Assembly: GCF_000308275.2 (NCBI RefSeq)
Contig: NZ_HG529490.1
Span: 585,695 to 649,694 of the forward strand
Source of the DNA: Levyella massiliensis
GTDB taxonomy: Bacteria > Bacillota > Clostridia > Tissierellales > Peptoniphilaceae
Length of the DNA: 64,000 bases
Direction: 5' to 3'
A program made the position numbers and the translations under genes. Below the pieces are notes generated by a model. It was not told where the DNA came from, ran no database searches, and saw only the letters and a list, made by a program, of their open reading frames with translations. Of the stretch, positions 7,361-15,936 are shown piece by piece. Every line of letters begins with the position of its first letter. Position 1 is the first letter of the stretch.

Positions 7361-7388
7361 ATTATATCATCTGCCTGAAACAAGTCAA
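7361..7388 (-). promoter_or_regulatory. Strong housekeeping promoter for greA-lysS
   Basis: TTGACT (7388-7383) and a perfect TATAAT (7366-7361) are spaced 16 bases apart on the minus strand, about 50 bases before the greA start codon. Confidence 0.85.
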
Positions 7389-7398
7389 AATAAGCATC

Positions 7399-8940
7399 CT
7401 ATAAAAAGAGCAAAGCGCACAAAAAAGCGATGAGTCCTATGCTAAAAAAAGAGAGGCTAGGAATGAACCCTTGGTGATCAAAGAAATAGTGACGATTAGT
7501 AAACATCTTAATGCCCCAATGGAGCAGAAGGAAAAAATCCATAACTACAATAGCAATGCCGGCAATGTGATGCAAAAAAAGGCCGTGAAAAATCCAAAGA
7601 GAAGAAAAGATCACGACGGGCGGTCCCAAAATATAATTCTTTTTTGCCGTGGCGTTCACCTGTCGCGCAAAAGGCGAAATACCGGTGAACCAAAAGTAGG
7701 CATAGCTTATCAAAATAAAGCCGATCGCGGCTGCCGGAAAGCTTTCAAGGGTCTTCGTTTGTAGAGGGGCAAATAAGAACAAATAAAACGTTGACTGTTG
7801 CAAAAAGGTCAAAGAGGCGGTCAGATATACAGTATTCGCCAACACATGGGCACGCGTTAACAAATAATTAAACCCATTTTCCTCTTCCATGTCCGGAACG
7901 GATACGGTCACATCAGTACGTTTTTCTTCGTAGTAATACATCAAAAGCACGATGAAGAGCGCGACGAGAAATGACAAATAGGCGGCCATGGGATCGTTTC
8001 GTTGGAGAATCATAGCCTTCAATCCCGGGACAGTGTCCAAAATAAGGCGCATGAAAATAACAATGCCCGCTCCCAGTCCATTGCAAATAAGGCCATATAA
8101 AATATGACGAGAGGAAAGATTAAAGCGACCACCGATCATACTTCGGCACTCCGGATCACCATATTTTACTGTCAAATAGAAACGACGCGGAGACAATTTC
8201 AGATCATGCGAAAAAAGATAATGCAAGATAGCAAGCGGCGTATCGATCAAGATGCCGCAGAGTTGTGGCAGTGCGGCTAAGACAAGAACCACGACGCTAA
8301 AGGATGACATTGATGCTGCAAGCGAAGCATGATAAAGAGACTGAAACAGAGGATGCCCGGAATGATTAAACACAAAAAGAACGGGTAGGCAAATCAGTAA
8401 GATAAAGAGAACCAGCCAATTTATACGCAAAAAGTCAGCCGGCCCCGTCACGCGTTTGGGAACCGCTTCGTGCTCGGACACTTTGTAGGATTCCGCGGTC
8501 GACCGATGCGCATCGAACCGCGTTTCCCGTTGCAGCGTCTGCATTTCAGGTAGCCGCAATTGATAGCCCATATTGCCGTCCACTCTGGATTTGTGAATGA
8601 ACACGTCAAATAATGCGGAGACCTCTTTTTTATCCAGTTCCCTCGGCAAGGATCTGGCAAATGCCGATTTGATGGATGAAATCATTTTGGGCAGATCGAT
8701 GCTGTTGAGATCGGCTTCCATATTCATCTTCGATCCCGTGATGTACCGGTCGCAATGCTTGGCAAGAAAATACAATACTTGAATTTTTTGATATTCCAGG
8801 TGCACAGGCGGACAGGAGCGGTAACGCAAAGTCTGATGGACAAAATCGAGCGTGAGCCCTTCGAGCGGCCCCTCCATCCATTGCAGTTGCTGATATTCGG
8901 GATTTAACTCTGCTTCTTGCGGTCTCATAGTTTCCCTCAT
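7399..8940 (-). CDS. Predicted membrane-bound winged-helix regulator of unknown function
   Basis: A 513-residue protein I cannot assign to a named family. Residues about 25-135 resemble an OmpR/ToxR-type winged helix: LTLDFVHQTLRYRSCPPVHL, then YQKIQVLYFLAKHCDRYITG, an SSIKSAF helix and the closing GNMGYQLRLP, comparable with the usual VRGVGYRL hairpin. A polar linker follows to about residue 170. The rest has about eight strongly hydrophobic segments (for example NWLVLFILLICLPVLFVF and AIGFILISYAYFWFTGI). This suggests a one-component regulator that binds DNA while sitting in the membrane, which is an inference from weak similarity. The ATG at 8940 lacks a good ribosome site; ATG 8928 (after GGGAAACT) is an alternative. 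It stands alone, upstream of the greA promoter. Confidence 0.6.
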   Translation of the reverse strand: MRETMRPQEAELNPEYQQLQWMEGPLEGLTLDFVHQTLRYRSCPPVHLEYQKIQVLYFLAKHCDRYITGSKMNMEADLNSIDLPKMISSIKSAFARSLPRELDKKEVSALFDVFIHKSRVDGNMGYQLRLPEMQTLQRETRFDAHRSTAESYKVSEHEAVPKRVTGPADFLRINWLVLFILLICLPVLFVFNHSGHPLFQSLYHASLAASMSSFSVVVLVLAALPQLCGILIDTPLAILHYLFSHDLKLSPRRFYLTVKYGDPECRSMIGGRFNLSSRHILYGLICNGLGAGIVIFMRLILDTVPGLKAMILQRNDPMAAYLSFLVALFIVLLMYYYEEKRTDVTVSVPDMEEENGFNYLLTRAHVLANTVYLTASLTFLQQSTFYLFLFAPLQTKTLESFPAAAIGFILISYAYFWFTGISPFARQVNATAKKNYILGPPVVIFSSLWIFHGLFLHHIAGIAIVVMDFFLLLHWGIKMFTNRHYFFDHQGFIPSLSFFSIGLIAFLCALLFL

Positions 8941-9018
8941 TGCTAAAGGTCCAGCACATCATCTTTTTTCCATTATAGCGCTTAATGCCCACGCTTACCG
9001 ATGAGGAACAATGCTTCT

Positions 9019-9576
9019 TCAGAGCTTCAGGGTATGGTTCTCCCAGGCCTCTTTCAGTTCGGAAATAGAGGCTGTGGAAATGTGTTCTTTGGAAATAGCA
9101 AACGCCTCGCAGAAATCATGAAGCCTTTCCACGGACGGAGCCTCGACTTCGATATAGGGAAAAGGAAAACTTTCAGGATCCCAGGTATCAAATTCCACAC
9201 GAAAATCCTGCCACAGATAGCGACGGCGGCATTTCTTAGCGGGAATCTGCTGATCATAGCCCAACTGTCGCAGTAACAAGAGTAAGGCGTCACGATCGGT
9301 AACGCGCACCGTATATTCGTCGTTAACCCGTCCGCCATCCTGCGATAGGCGCTTTTTAAGCGTCCACTCCATCACCGTTTCGCGTCCTTCCACCTCGATG
9401 ATACGCAAACGCATATGCGAATCCGCATCCAACGGATGTAGGCTGGAATTGAGGCGAATATTGGTCTGATGCTCCTCCACATCAAAGACCGCCCCCTTTG
9501 CCAGCAATTCTTTTTCAAATGGGGCAAAGGGAACCGACAAGATCTTAATTTCGATTTCTTTTTCCGGTTCAGTCAT
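9019..9576 (-). CDS. CYTH-domain protein (class IV adenylate cyclase / triphosphatase-like)
   Basis: A 185-residue protein of the triphosphate tunnel (CYTH) superfamily. The signature EIEIK lies at residues 6-10, followed by basic and acidic strands typical of the eight-stranded tunnel: HMRLRIIEVEG, METVMEW-like TVMEWTLKKR, KKCRRRYLW, FRVEFDTWD and PYIEVEAPS. Members bind triphosphates with divalent metal and act as inorganic triphosphatases, thiamine triphosphatases or CyaB-type cyclases. The sequence alone does not separate these. Its start overlaps the upstream YdbC-like gene by eight bases, so the two form one operon. Confidence 0.82.
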   Translation of the reverse strand: MTEPEKEIEIKILSVPFAPFEKELLAKGAVFDVEEHQTNIRLNSSLHPLDADSHMRLRIIEVEGRETVMEWTLKKRLSQDGGRVNDEYTVRVTDRDALLLLLRQLGYDQQIPAKKCRRRYLWQDFRVEFDTWDPESFPFPYIEVEAPSVERLHDFCEAFAISKEHISTASISELKEAWENHTLKL

Positions 9577-9796
9577 TTTTTAACTCATCTTCCAATAGAG
9601 AGGAAAGAATTTCCACCTCTTCTTTTGTCAATGTAATGCCCTTGCTCATCCGCGTATGCTCTGCATTCCAACTGCGCAAATCGTATTTAGGGTCTCTTTC
9701 GTTCCAAGACACCAGGTTCAGTTCTTTTTTCCATCCCTTTGCGTCTTCACTCAGAACGCCCAAGCGCTCCACGATGTCATATTTTAATTCTGCCAT
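9569..9796 (-). CDS. YdbC/PC4-like single-stranded DNA-binding protein
   Basis: A 75-residue protein matching the bacterial YdbC family, relatives of the eukaryotic coactivator PC4. The conserved core WKKELNLVSWNERDPKYDLR, then SWNAEHTRMSKGITLTKEE, forms the expected beta-ridge and C-terminal helix. Family members bind single-stranded DNA or RNA as dimers; a cellular role in this organism is unknown. The ATG at 9796 follows AAAGGCGG. It is the first gene of a two-gene unit with the CYTH protein and diverges from recX. Confidence 0.85.
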   Translation of the reverse strand: MAELKYDIVERLGVLSEDAKGWKKELNLVSWNERDPKYDLRSWNAEHTRMSKGITLTKEEVEILSSLLEDELKND

Positions 9797-9874
9797 TTTT
9801 TCCGCCTTTCTTGTTGTTACGTCCGGTAAAGGACACTGCTCTTCCCTTTCTCCTCTAAGAGACGCTCGGCCTCA

Positions 9875-9883
9875 TGGTATAAT
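9875..9883 (+). promoter_or_regulatory. Extended -10 promoter of recX
   Basis: TGG directly followed by a perfect TATAAT at 9878-9883, with no good -35, located 17 bases before the recX start. The extended -10 TG motif probably compensates. Confidence 0.6.
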
Positions 9884-9900
9884 CAGAAAAAGGAGAAGTT

Positions 9901-10515
9901 ATGGTCATTGTCAAAATTCTTTTCGATGAACGAAAAAACGGTTTTCTCTTTACATCTGAAGACGATGAAACCTTTTTGGTTTCTTATGAGACCTATCTGC
10001 GTCTCAATCTGCACGCTCCTTGCAATCCGTCCCTCGAACAAGAAAAGATCTTACGGGAAGAGGATGCGCGTTTTCGTGCCGCTTCCCTGGCTCTTAGCTA
10101 TGCGAGTTACCAGCCGAGAACAGAACATGAAGTTCTATGTCGGTTGCAACGCGAAAAAATTGCACCGGATGCTGCTGAAGCCGCTGTTGCAAAATTACGC
10201 CGAGAGGGCTGGTTGGATGATGCCTCCTACGCTAAGCGCTATGGAGAAGATAAACTGCGTAAGGGCTGGAGTCTGCGTCATATTGCGGGAGGCCTTAGGC
10301 AAAAAGGTATTGATGCCGCACGCATTCGTGAAACACTCTCTTCATTCCATCAGGATGAAGAGGTTGAAACGTTGCGCCGTCTCGCCCAAAAGAAATACGG
10401 CCGTCGTGATCTTTCCGATTCGAAAGAGTTCGAGCGCACCGTCCAGGCGCTTTGCCGTCGCGGATTTCCGTTAGAAGCCGTCTTACGCATCCTTAAAGAA
10501 ATGAGAGAGACATGA
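9901..10515 (+). CDS. recX: Regulatory protein RecX
   Basis: RecX binds RecA filaments and limits recombination and SOS activity. The 204-residue protein carries the tandem three-helix repeats of the family: ALSYASYQPRTEHEVLCRLQ, then VAKLRREGWLDDASYAKRYG, GWSLRHIAGGLRQKGI and the C-terminal RRGFPLEAVLRIL. The N-terminal 55 residues are a family-variable extension. AAGGAG lies seven bases before the ATG at 9901. It overlaps the GIY-YIG gene by four bases (ATGA), so the pair is cotranscribed; recA itself is not in the window. Confidence 0.9.
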   Translation: MVIVKILFDERKNGFLFTSEDDETFLVSYETYLRLNLHAPCNPSLEQEKILREEDARFRAASLALSYASYQPRTEHEVLCRLQREKIAPDAAEAAVAKLRREGWLDDASYAKRYGEDKLRKGWSLRHIAGGLRQKGIDAARIRETLSSFHQDEEVETLRRLAQKKYGRRDLSDSKEFERTVQALCRRGFPLEAVLRILKEMRET

Positions 10516-10799
10516 AAGAAACGCAGTATTATGTCTATATCGTACGTTGCCGCGATAACAGTCTCTACACCGGCTATACAACCGATGTTGAAAAACGTGT
10601 GGATACACACAATCGCGGAGAGGGGGCCAAATATACCCGCTCGCGCCTGCCCGTACAACTGGCAGGGTATTGGCGTTGTTCGGATAAATCGCAAGCTCTA
10701 CGTACGGAAGCGGCGATAAAACGCCTATCTCACCACCGTAAGGAAAAATTACTTCAATCCGTCCCTGTCGGAAGCCAGCTGGAAACTATTCCTCGCTAA
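10512..10799 (+). CDS. GIY-YIG domain protein (YhbQ/UPF0213-like)
   Basis: A 95-residue stand-alone GIY-YIG nuclease-fold protein of the YhbQ type. The motif appears as YVYIVRCRDNSLYTGYT (so GIY is YIV and YIG is YTG), followed by the conserved arginine region DVEKRVDTHN, KYTRSRLPVQL and the C-terminal EAAIKRLSHHRKEKLL with its glutamate. Members are suspected DNA repair or processing enzymes, but activity is rarely shown. Translation is coupled to recX through the ATGA overlap. Its 3' end overlaps the tail of the convergent lipoprotein gene by 14 bases. Confidence 0.88.
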   Translation: MKETQYYVYIVRCRDNSLYTGYTTDVEKRVDTHNRGEGAKYTRSRLPVQLAGYWRCSDKSQALRTEAAIKRLSHHRKEKLLQSVPVGSQLETIPR

Positions 10800-12339
10800 A
10801 ACGAGAGGATCGCAACGTCTCCTCCGGCTCTGAATAAATTACCTGCGGCTGTGTCAATTCACCGGCGGTAAATTGCTCTCGGACCTGTTCTCCCTGCTCA
10901 TCATAGAAGTAGCGTATGGAAACCATCTCCGTATCCTTGTCCAATTGAATGGAGAGCCGCGCACGAATTTCCACATGGTTTGGCGTAGAGCGGTAGTAAA
11001 GCAGCTCATCTTCATTTTTGATCCATAGACGATCGGCAGCTGGTGAACCCGATGCTGTGGTGGCCAAGGGTGCTTTATTCGTAATACGCGCCCAGGACAT
11101 GGACTCAGCCGGCGCATTAAACATTTTGATTAATGGCACGACGTCAATATTGACTTGTGAAGAGTAACGCTTTTCTCCTGACAACCAATTCATGCTCGTG
11201 ACAAATCCCCAGCTGATATTGCGTCGAATGATGCCGATATTGCTCTCATCCACCGTAATGCGTTTGGGATCAATCTCACCGTTCGGGTCCAAGAACGAAA
11301 GCTGAGCATTCACCTGTTCTTTCATGGCTTTGACTTCCGTTTCACCGCCGATTTCGGCGACGCTTAACGGGCGATCCTCCGAAAGTTTGTCCAAACGTTG
11401 AATTTCATATTTTTTGGGAGTATCTTTTTGCGCCGGGTATTGCGCCGGCTTATCAAACGAGATCGTATTTCCTTGCACAAAAGTAATGCCGCGTCCGCGT
11501 TTATCACGTAATACCTGTTGGTTATCACGCGCGCTGTTCTGCAACGCATGATAGGTAAAAATACCGTTCATCACACCGTTATTAATATCAGGCGCCGTTG
11601 TCTTGTAGTCCAGAACATAAGCGATGTTATCTTGATTGAGCACAAACAAGCGATTCATTTTATAGACAAGCGGCCGTTCATACGTGGGCTGATCGGATAT
11701 TAAAAAAGACGAATAGCGATAATACGGAATGCCTGCGTTACTGATCTTTTTCGTACGAATGCCGATCAGCGTGGTAATGTGGCTGTTATAAGCCGTGCCC
11801 TTTTCCATTTTTTCATTGGTCTTGGCGAAGGTCATGATCTCATCCTTATTCCTTGTAGGAACCACGCCATTCTTTTGTTCCAACAAATAGATGGTCGAAC
11901 CGCTGCAATACACTAATTTACGATTCGGCAATAAAATCAGATCCATGGAGAAAAGATCGGTATCGCGCACCATGCCGACGAACACTTGCGCATCCTTTTT
12001 TACGCCAAAATCTTTCTTAACGTTGCGCATGGCCAAATAATCTTGCAACTTAACATATTTTGAAGAAAAACTGGGGGCCGTCGTAATGGCATCTCCCAAT
12101 GCCACAAATTCCGGATCCACATACAGTTTATCGCCTTTTTTAAAAAGTTCTTTTCCGGTGGTGTTCTTTTCTTGGTAGTCCACTTCGGTCACTTCCCATA
12201 CCCCCTGCAAGGGCAGATCCGTTAACTTCGGCGATTTCAAAACGGCAGTCATATCATTGATGACGCTTCGGCGCGAATCGGTACAACCCGACAACAGTAA
12301 CAAACAGAGGAGAAAAAACACAAGGGAACGCTTTTTCAT
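10786..12339 (-). CDS. Large lipoprotein downstream of a WalK-like kinase, possible YycH-type regulator
   Basis: A 517-residue secreted lipoprotein: KKR, a hydrophobic core and the lipobox LLSGC with the lipidated cysteine at residue 19. The mature part is mostly beta-strand-like with no motif I can name. It overlaps the sensor kinase by four bases (ATGA) behind a GGAGG site, the position held by yycH in walRK operons, where an extracytoplasmic protein tunes the kinase. YycH itself is membrane-anchored and I see no clear sequence match, so the analogy rests on position and topology only. It is the last gene of the operon and converges on the GIY-YIG gene. Confidence 0.65.
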   Translation of the reverse strand: MKKRSLVFFLLCLLLLSGCTDSRRSVINDMTAVLKSPKLTDLPLQGVWEVTEVDYQEKNTTGKELFKKGDKLYVDPEFVALGDAITTAPSFSSKYVKLQDYLAMRNVKKDFGVKKDAQVFVGMVRDTDLFSMDLILLPNRKLVYCSGSTIYLLEQKNGVVPTRNKDEIMTFAKTNEKMEKGTAYNSHITTLIGIRTKKISNAGIPYYRYSSFLISDQPTYERPLVYKMNRLFVLNQDNIAYVLDYKTTAPDINNGVMNGIFTYHALQNSARDNQQVLRDKRGRGITFVQGNTISFDKPAQYPAQKDTPKKYEIQRLDKLSEDRPLSVAEIGGETEVKAMKEQVNAQLSFLDPNGEIDPKRITVDESNIGIIRRNISWGFVTSMNWLSGEKRYSSQVNIDVVPLIKMFNAPAESMSWARITNKAPLATTASGSPAADRLWIKNEDELLYYRSTPNHVEIRARLSIQLDKDTEMVSIRYFYDEQGEQVREQFTAGELTQPQVIYSEPEETLRSSRFSEE

Positions 12340-13766
12340 GCTTCCTCCTCCTTTTCTCTCATCTCTTTGGGTGCTTCATAGGGCAGCGTGGCACTAACGC
12401 TGGTACCTACCCCCAGCTTACTTTTAATCGTTAAAGAGCCGCCGTGCGCACGAATGATCTCTTCACAGATAGAAAGTCCCAGTCCCGTGTGCGACTGCGA
12501 AGAACTGCCTTTCCAAAACTTTTCAGTCACAAAAGCAATGTCTTCTTCCGAAATACCGATACCGGTATCCGAGACGGTGATACGCACCATCGTATTTTCG
12601 ATCTCAATGGAAAGAAACACCGTGCCTTCGTCTTCCGTAAATTTTATGGCGTTATCCAACACATTCAGCAGTACCTGTTTAATGCGTCCCTCATCGCCTA
12701 AGATTTCAATGACCGGTTGTGCATAGTTATAGTTCATATTGATATGCTTTTCCTGAACACGAGGGCGCATCTGCAACAAAATATGGTTGGCAATTTCCAC
12801 CAGGTTAAAGCGACTTTTGCTGAGTTTAATCTTACCGGAAGAGTAGCGTGAGAAATCGAGCAAATCTTCAACCATGGAGCCCAGTCGCTCCGATTCTTTT
12901 TCGATGATCTTAAGGCCTTCCCCCACCAGTTCCGGTTTAATCCCTTCGGATTGTAACGTAATCGCCCACCCTTTGATCGACGTTAACGGCGTACGCAATT
13001 CATGCGAAACCGAAGAAATAAAGTCGTTTTTTAACTCCTCTTTTTCGCGGATGTTATCACTCATGAGATTCATCGTCCGCGCCAATTCTCCGATTTCACC
13101 GCGCGGTGTTTCATCCGCCCGTTCTTCATATTGTCCGTCCGCCAGCTTAGCCGCCACTGCCGTTAGGCTGTGAATCGGACGCACAATGGAGCGCGACATC
13201 CAGAAGGACAACAGACCGACAATAGCAATGATAAATATACAAAAGGCAATGGAAGGCCATATACGCTGTGCAATCATGGCATTAACACTGGTAAGAGATG
13301 TCGTCAGGCGAATCATGCCCACCTGCGCGGTTTGGTTGCGAAGCGGATAGGACAGGCTCATCACAGGCTCGTTGGAATAGCCCACATTGCCCACCATAAT
13401 GCCGGATTTGTTCTTTTGCGCTTCCGCCACATCCTGTGTGTTTAATTTTTTTCCCGGAAGATCTGTGCCGCGATTGTCAAAAAGTACCGTCCCATCATTG
13501 TTTAATATCTGCACCTGCATGGTATTGGCCCGATAGAACTGGTTTTTGTTTTCCATGACCACCGTATGCAGATCATCATCCGACACATAACTGAGGAACA
13601 GCTCGGCATTATAACGTGCTTGTGATTCGAGAATACCGCTGACATTGTCGTAAAAATAGCTGTAAAGCGACTGGACATAAAAAATCTCAAAGACCGCCGT
13701 GGCTATGATAATGATGGTCAAAAAGAGACCCATAATCCGGACACCGATCATATCCGTCAGATTCAT
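12336..13766 (-). CDS. Sensor histidine kinase, WalK/PhoR-like
   Basis: About 476 residues. A transmembrane helix at the N terminus (GLFLTIIIIATAVFEIFYV) is followed by an extracytoplasmic sensor of about 140 residues, a second helix (IAFCIFIIAIVGLLSFW), a HAMP linker, the HisKA box SSVSHELRTPLTSIKGW with phospho-accepting His, and an ATPase domain with N (NVLDNAIKF), G1 (DTGIGI), F (EKFWKGSS) and G2 (GLGLSI) boxes. No PAS domain is evident, unlike classical WalK. The ATG at 13766 overlaps the response regulator stop (TAATG), showing translational coupling; an upstream GTG is less likely. Confidence 0.88.
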   Translation of the reverse strand: MNLTDMIGVRIMGLFLTIIIIATAVFEIFYVQSLYSYFYDNVSGILESQARYNAELFLSYVSDDDLHTVVMENKNQFYRANTMQVQILNNDGTVLFDNRGTDLPGKKLNTQDVAEAQKNKSGIMVGNVGYSNEPVMSLSYPLRNQTAQVGMIRLTTSLTSVNAMIAQRIWPSIAFCIFIIAIVGLLSFWMSRSIVRPIHSLTAVAAKLADGQYEERADETPRGEIGELARTMNLMSDNIREKEELKNDFISSVSHELRTPLTSIKGWAITLQSEGIKPELVGEGLKIIEKESERLGSMVEDLLDFSRYSSGKIKLSKSRFNLVEIANHILLQMRPRVQEKHINMNYNYAQPVIEILGDEGRIKQVLLNVLDNAIKFTEDEGTVFLSIEIENTMVRITVSDTGIGISEEDIAFVTEKFWKGSSSQSHTGLGLSICEEIIRAHGGSLTIKSKLGVGTSVSATLPYEAPKEMREKEEEA

Positions 13767-14473
13767 TATTCGCTCTTTTTCCACCGATAGCCGACCCCCC
13801 AGACGGTTTCCAGATACGCAGGTTTTGCCGCGTTATCCTCAATCTTGGCACGAATGCGCCGTACATTGACATCCACGATTTTACTCTCGCCCCGATAATC
13901 TTCTCCCCATGCCTGATGCAAAATCTCTTCCCGGCTCAGGGCTTTGCCGGGATGGGTCATAAACATTTTAATAATCGAAAGTTCCGTCGGCGTTAAATCA
14001 ATCCACTGTCCATTTTTTGAAAACGTGCGTGCGTATAGGTCCAACGTAAAGGGTCCATCCTCAATATGGTTGGCATTCTCATGAGGAATCTCTAACCCGT
14101 CATCCAACTTTAGGCGGCGAATGAGCGATCGGACACGTAAAACCAACTCATGCGGGTTAAAGGGCTTCACCATATAATCATCCGTGCCCTTTTCCAGACC
14201 AAGAATACGATCGATTTCCTGCGATTTAGCCGTCAGCATAATGATGCCGATATGTGGCATTTCCGTGCGCAGAATCTCACAGACCTCGTAGCCGCTAATA
14301 CCGGGCAACATTAGATCCAGCACCACAATATCCGGCTTTTCACTGCGAGCAATGCGCACCCCTTCCTCACCGCTTTCCGCCTCTAAAATTTGAAACCCTT
14401 CATTTTCCAGGTTGATGCGTGTAAACATTCTGATCGGCGCTTCGTCTTCTATCAAAAGAATCTTTATATTCAT
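13766..14473 (-). CDS. OmpR/PhoB-family response regulator, WalR-like
   Basis: A 235-residue two-domain regulator. The receiver has the acidic pair in LLIEDEAP, the phosphorylation aspartate in VVLDLMLPG (about residue 52), the Thr in MLTAKS and the Lys in MVKPF. The C-terminal winged helix carries DLTPTELSIIKMFM, LSREEILHQAWG, VDVNVRRIRAKIE and the final VWGVGYRWKK. It should be phosphorylated by the kinase encoded immediately downstream. The start overlaps the rluA-type gene stop by four bases, so an RNA-modification gene, this pair and a lipoprotein are transcribed together. Confidence 0.92.
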   Translation of the reverse strand: MNIKILLIEDEAPIRMFTRINLENEGFQILEAESGEEGVRIARSEKPDIVVLDLMLPGISGYEVCEILRTEMPHIGIIMLTAKSQEIDRILGLEKGTDDYMVKPFNPHELVLRVRSLIRRLKLDDGLEIPHENANHIEDGPFTLDLYARTFSKNGQWIDLTPTELSIIKMFMTHPGKALSREEILHQAWGEDYRGESKIVDVNVRRIRAKIEDNAAKPAYLETVWGVGYRWKKSE

Positions 14474-15411
14474 CCTTTCCCTCTTTCCAATTGTTTTGAA
14501 AGGCTTTGAAATTGTTCCGTCTTCTTCGAGTATACGTTGAATCTCTCTGGCAATGCAAGCGCCTCTAAATTTAGGAATTGCAAGCGATGTGACAGTAACA
14601 AATGGTGTTTAAACTCTTGGAGGCGATACTGTGCGCCATATGCACGATCGCCAATCAGAGGATGGCCGATGGCGGCCATATGCGCACGAATCTGATGGGT
14701 TCTGCCGGTTTCCAAGCGAATCTCCAGCAGTGAAAACTGCGATCTTGTGAGAAGTGGCTTATAATGCGTGAGACAGGCTTTACCATTGGCATCGACACGA
14801 CTCATTCCGTTTTCCGTGATCAGCGGTAAAGCGACGGTATCGGGTTGATCCACGCATCCCTCCACATAAGCTAAATAGTATTTTTCAATGCGTCCTTCTC
14901 TAAGCGCTTCTTGGAGTATAAGCATGGCACGATGATTTTTTGCTCCCACTAATAACCCTGCCGTTTGCATATCTAATCGGTTAATCAGCGCCGGAACAAA
15001 GCTTTTTTCCAAGCGCGGCACATATTCTCCAGACGCAATCAAATCCGAAATCAGCGCATCCACCACGGTCTTTCCGTAATCGGTGGAATTGGCCGGATGA
15101 GAAAGTACGCCGCATGGCTTATCAATGACGGCAAAATCCTCATTCTGAAAGGCATATGATAGGTGCAATGTGGTTTTCGGACGGACACGCTTCTCCTCCA
15201 ACGGTAACAGCACTTCTTCATAGAGATAGATCTGAATCCGATCTCCTTCCTTAATCAAGGAATTTGCCTCAGCGCGTTTTTTATTTACTTTTATCTTTTT
15301 TTGTCGGATCATCTTCTGCAAAAAAGAGGCGGTCGCTTTAGGAAAGACCTTGTTCAAAAAGCGATCCAGACGCTGTTTTGCATCATTTCTTCCGACCTGC
15401 AGTTCACGCAT
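14470..15411 (-). CDS. RluA-family 23S rRNA pseudouridine synthase
   Basis: Converts specific uridines in large-subunit rRNA to pseudouridine. The 313-residue protein has an N-terminal S4 RNA-binding domain (QRLDRFLNKVFPKATASFLQ onward) and the catalytic RluA domain with NRLDMQTAGLL, where the aspartate is the nucleophile; the usual first residue is His and here it is Asn. FAVIDKPCGVLSHP and ETGRTHQIRAHMAAIGHPL are further family blocks. Size and domains suit RluC/RluD-type enzymes; exact target sites cannot be inferred. GGAAGGAAG precedes the ATG at 15411. It heads the two-component operon. Confidence 0.9.
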   Translation of the reverse strand: MRELQVGRNDAKQRLDRFLNKVFPKATASFLQKMIRQKKIKVNKKRAEANSLIKEGDRIQIYLYEEVLLPLEEKRVRPKTTLHLSYAFQNEDFAVIDKPCGVLSHPANSTDYGKTVVDALISDLIASGEYVPRLEKSFVPALINRLDMQTAGLLVGAKNHRAMLILQEALREGRIEKYYLAYVEGCVDQPDTVALPLITENGMSRVDANGKACLTHYKPLLTRSQFSLLEIRLETGRTHQIRAHMAAIGHPLIGDRAYGAQYRLQEFKHHLLLSHRLQFLNLEALALPERFNVYSKKTEQFQSLSKQLERGKG

Positions 15412-15460
15412 ATTCTTCCTTCCAAACTGTCAAATAGACTCCGACGGTGAAGACAAGCAT

Positions 15461-15492
15461 AAAAAAAGAAGCGTATTCCCGAAGGAATACGC
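15461..15492 (-). terminator. Strong rho-independent terminator after the P-loop gene
   Basis: A perfect 9-bp stem (GCGTATTCC with GGAATACGC) closed by a TTCG tetraloop, followed on the minus strand by TTCTTTTTTT. It separates the DUF1292/P-loop unit from the rluA operon. Confidence 0.9.
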
Positions 15493-15501
15493 CTCAAATT
15501 C

Positions 15502-15924
15502 TCAGTCTACTGCCAATTCAACGACTTCAACGCCTTCCAGCTTCGGTACCTTATCGGCATCCAAATTGAGGCCAATGATGAAATCAGCGCTGTTTTCAGA
15601 AGACAGAACCAGCAATTCCTTGATATTCTTTTCAAAATTTCCTTCCTGCAAGGTTTCTGCCGTCAGGCCGTCAATAAAGACGCGTTCAATATCAAAGTCT
15701 CTTGCCAACATGCCCGCCAACAGTCCGTACAGACGTTCCATAGAGTGGATGTGATATTGCTTCATATTGATCAGGCGAACGGCATGATCCAACTGGAACA
15801 TTTGCGAATCGTCATTGTCCACAAAAACAAGATGACCATTATGCGATTTATATTCCTCATTGGCTTGCTCGATCATGCGTGTGGTTTTTCCGCTACCACT
15901 CGGTCCCAATACAAACTGAATCAC
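15502..15924 (-). CDS. Small P-loop nucleotide-binding protein of unknown function
   Basis: A 140-residue protein beginning with a perfect Walker A box, GPSGSGKTTRM at residues 7-17. A Walker B-like stretch IERVFIDGL lies near residue 78, and the protein ends shortly after a third strand. It may be a reduced PilT/AAA-like or kinase-like fold; I cannot name the family. Translation starts at GTG 15924 behind GAGGGGG. It lies 12 bases after a DUF1292 protein gene and ends at a strong terminator, so those two small genes form a compact transcription unit. Confidence 0.65.
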   Translation of the reverse strand: MIQFVLGPSGSGKTTRMIEQANEEYKSHNGHLVFVDNDDSQMFQLDHAVRLINMKQYHIHSMERLYGLLAGMLARDFDIERVFIDGLTAETLQEGNFEKNIKELLVLSSENSADFIIGLNLDADKVPKLEGVEVVELAVD

Positions 15925-15936
15925 GGCATCCCCCTC

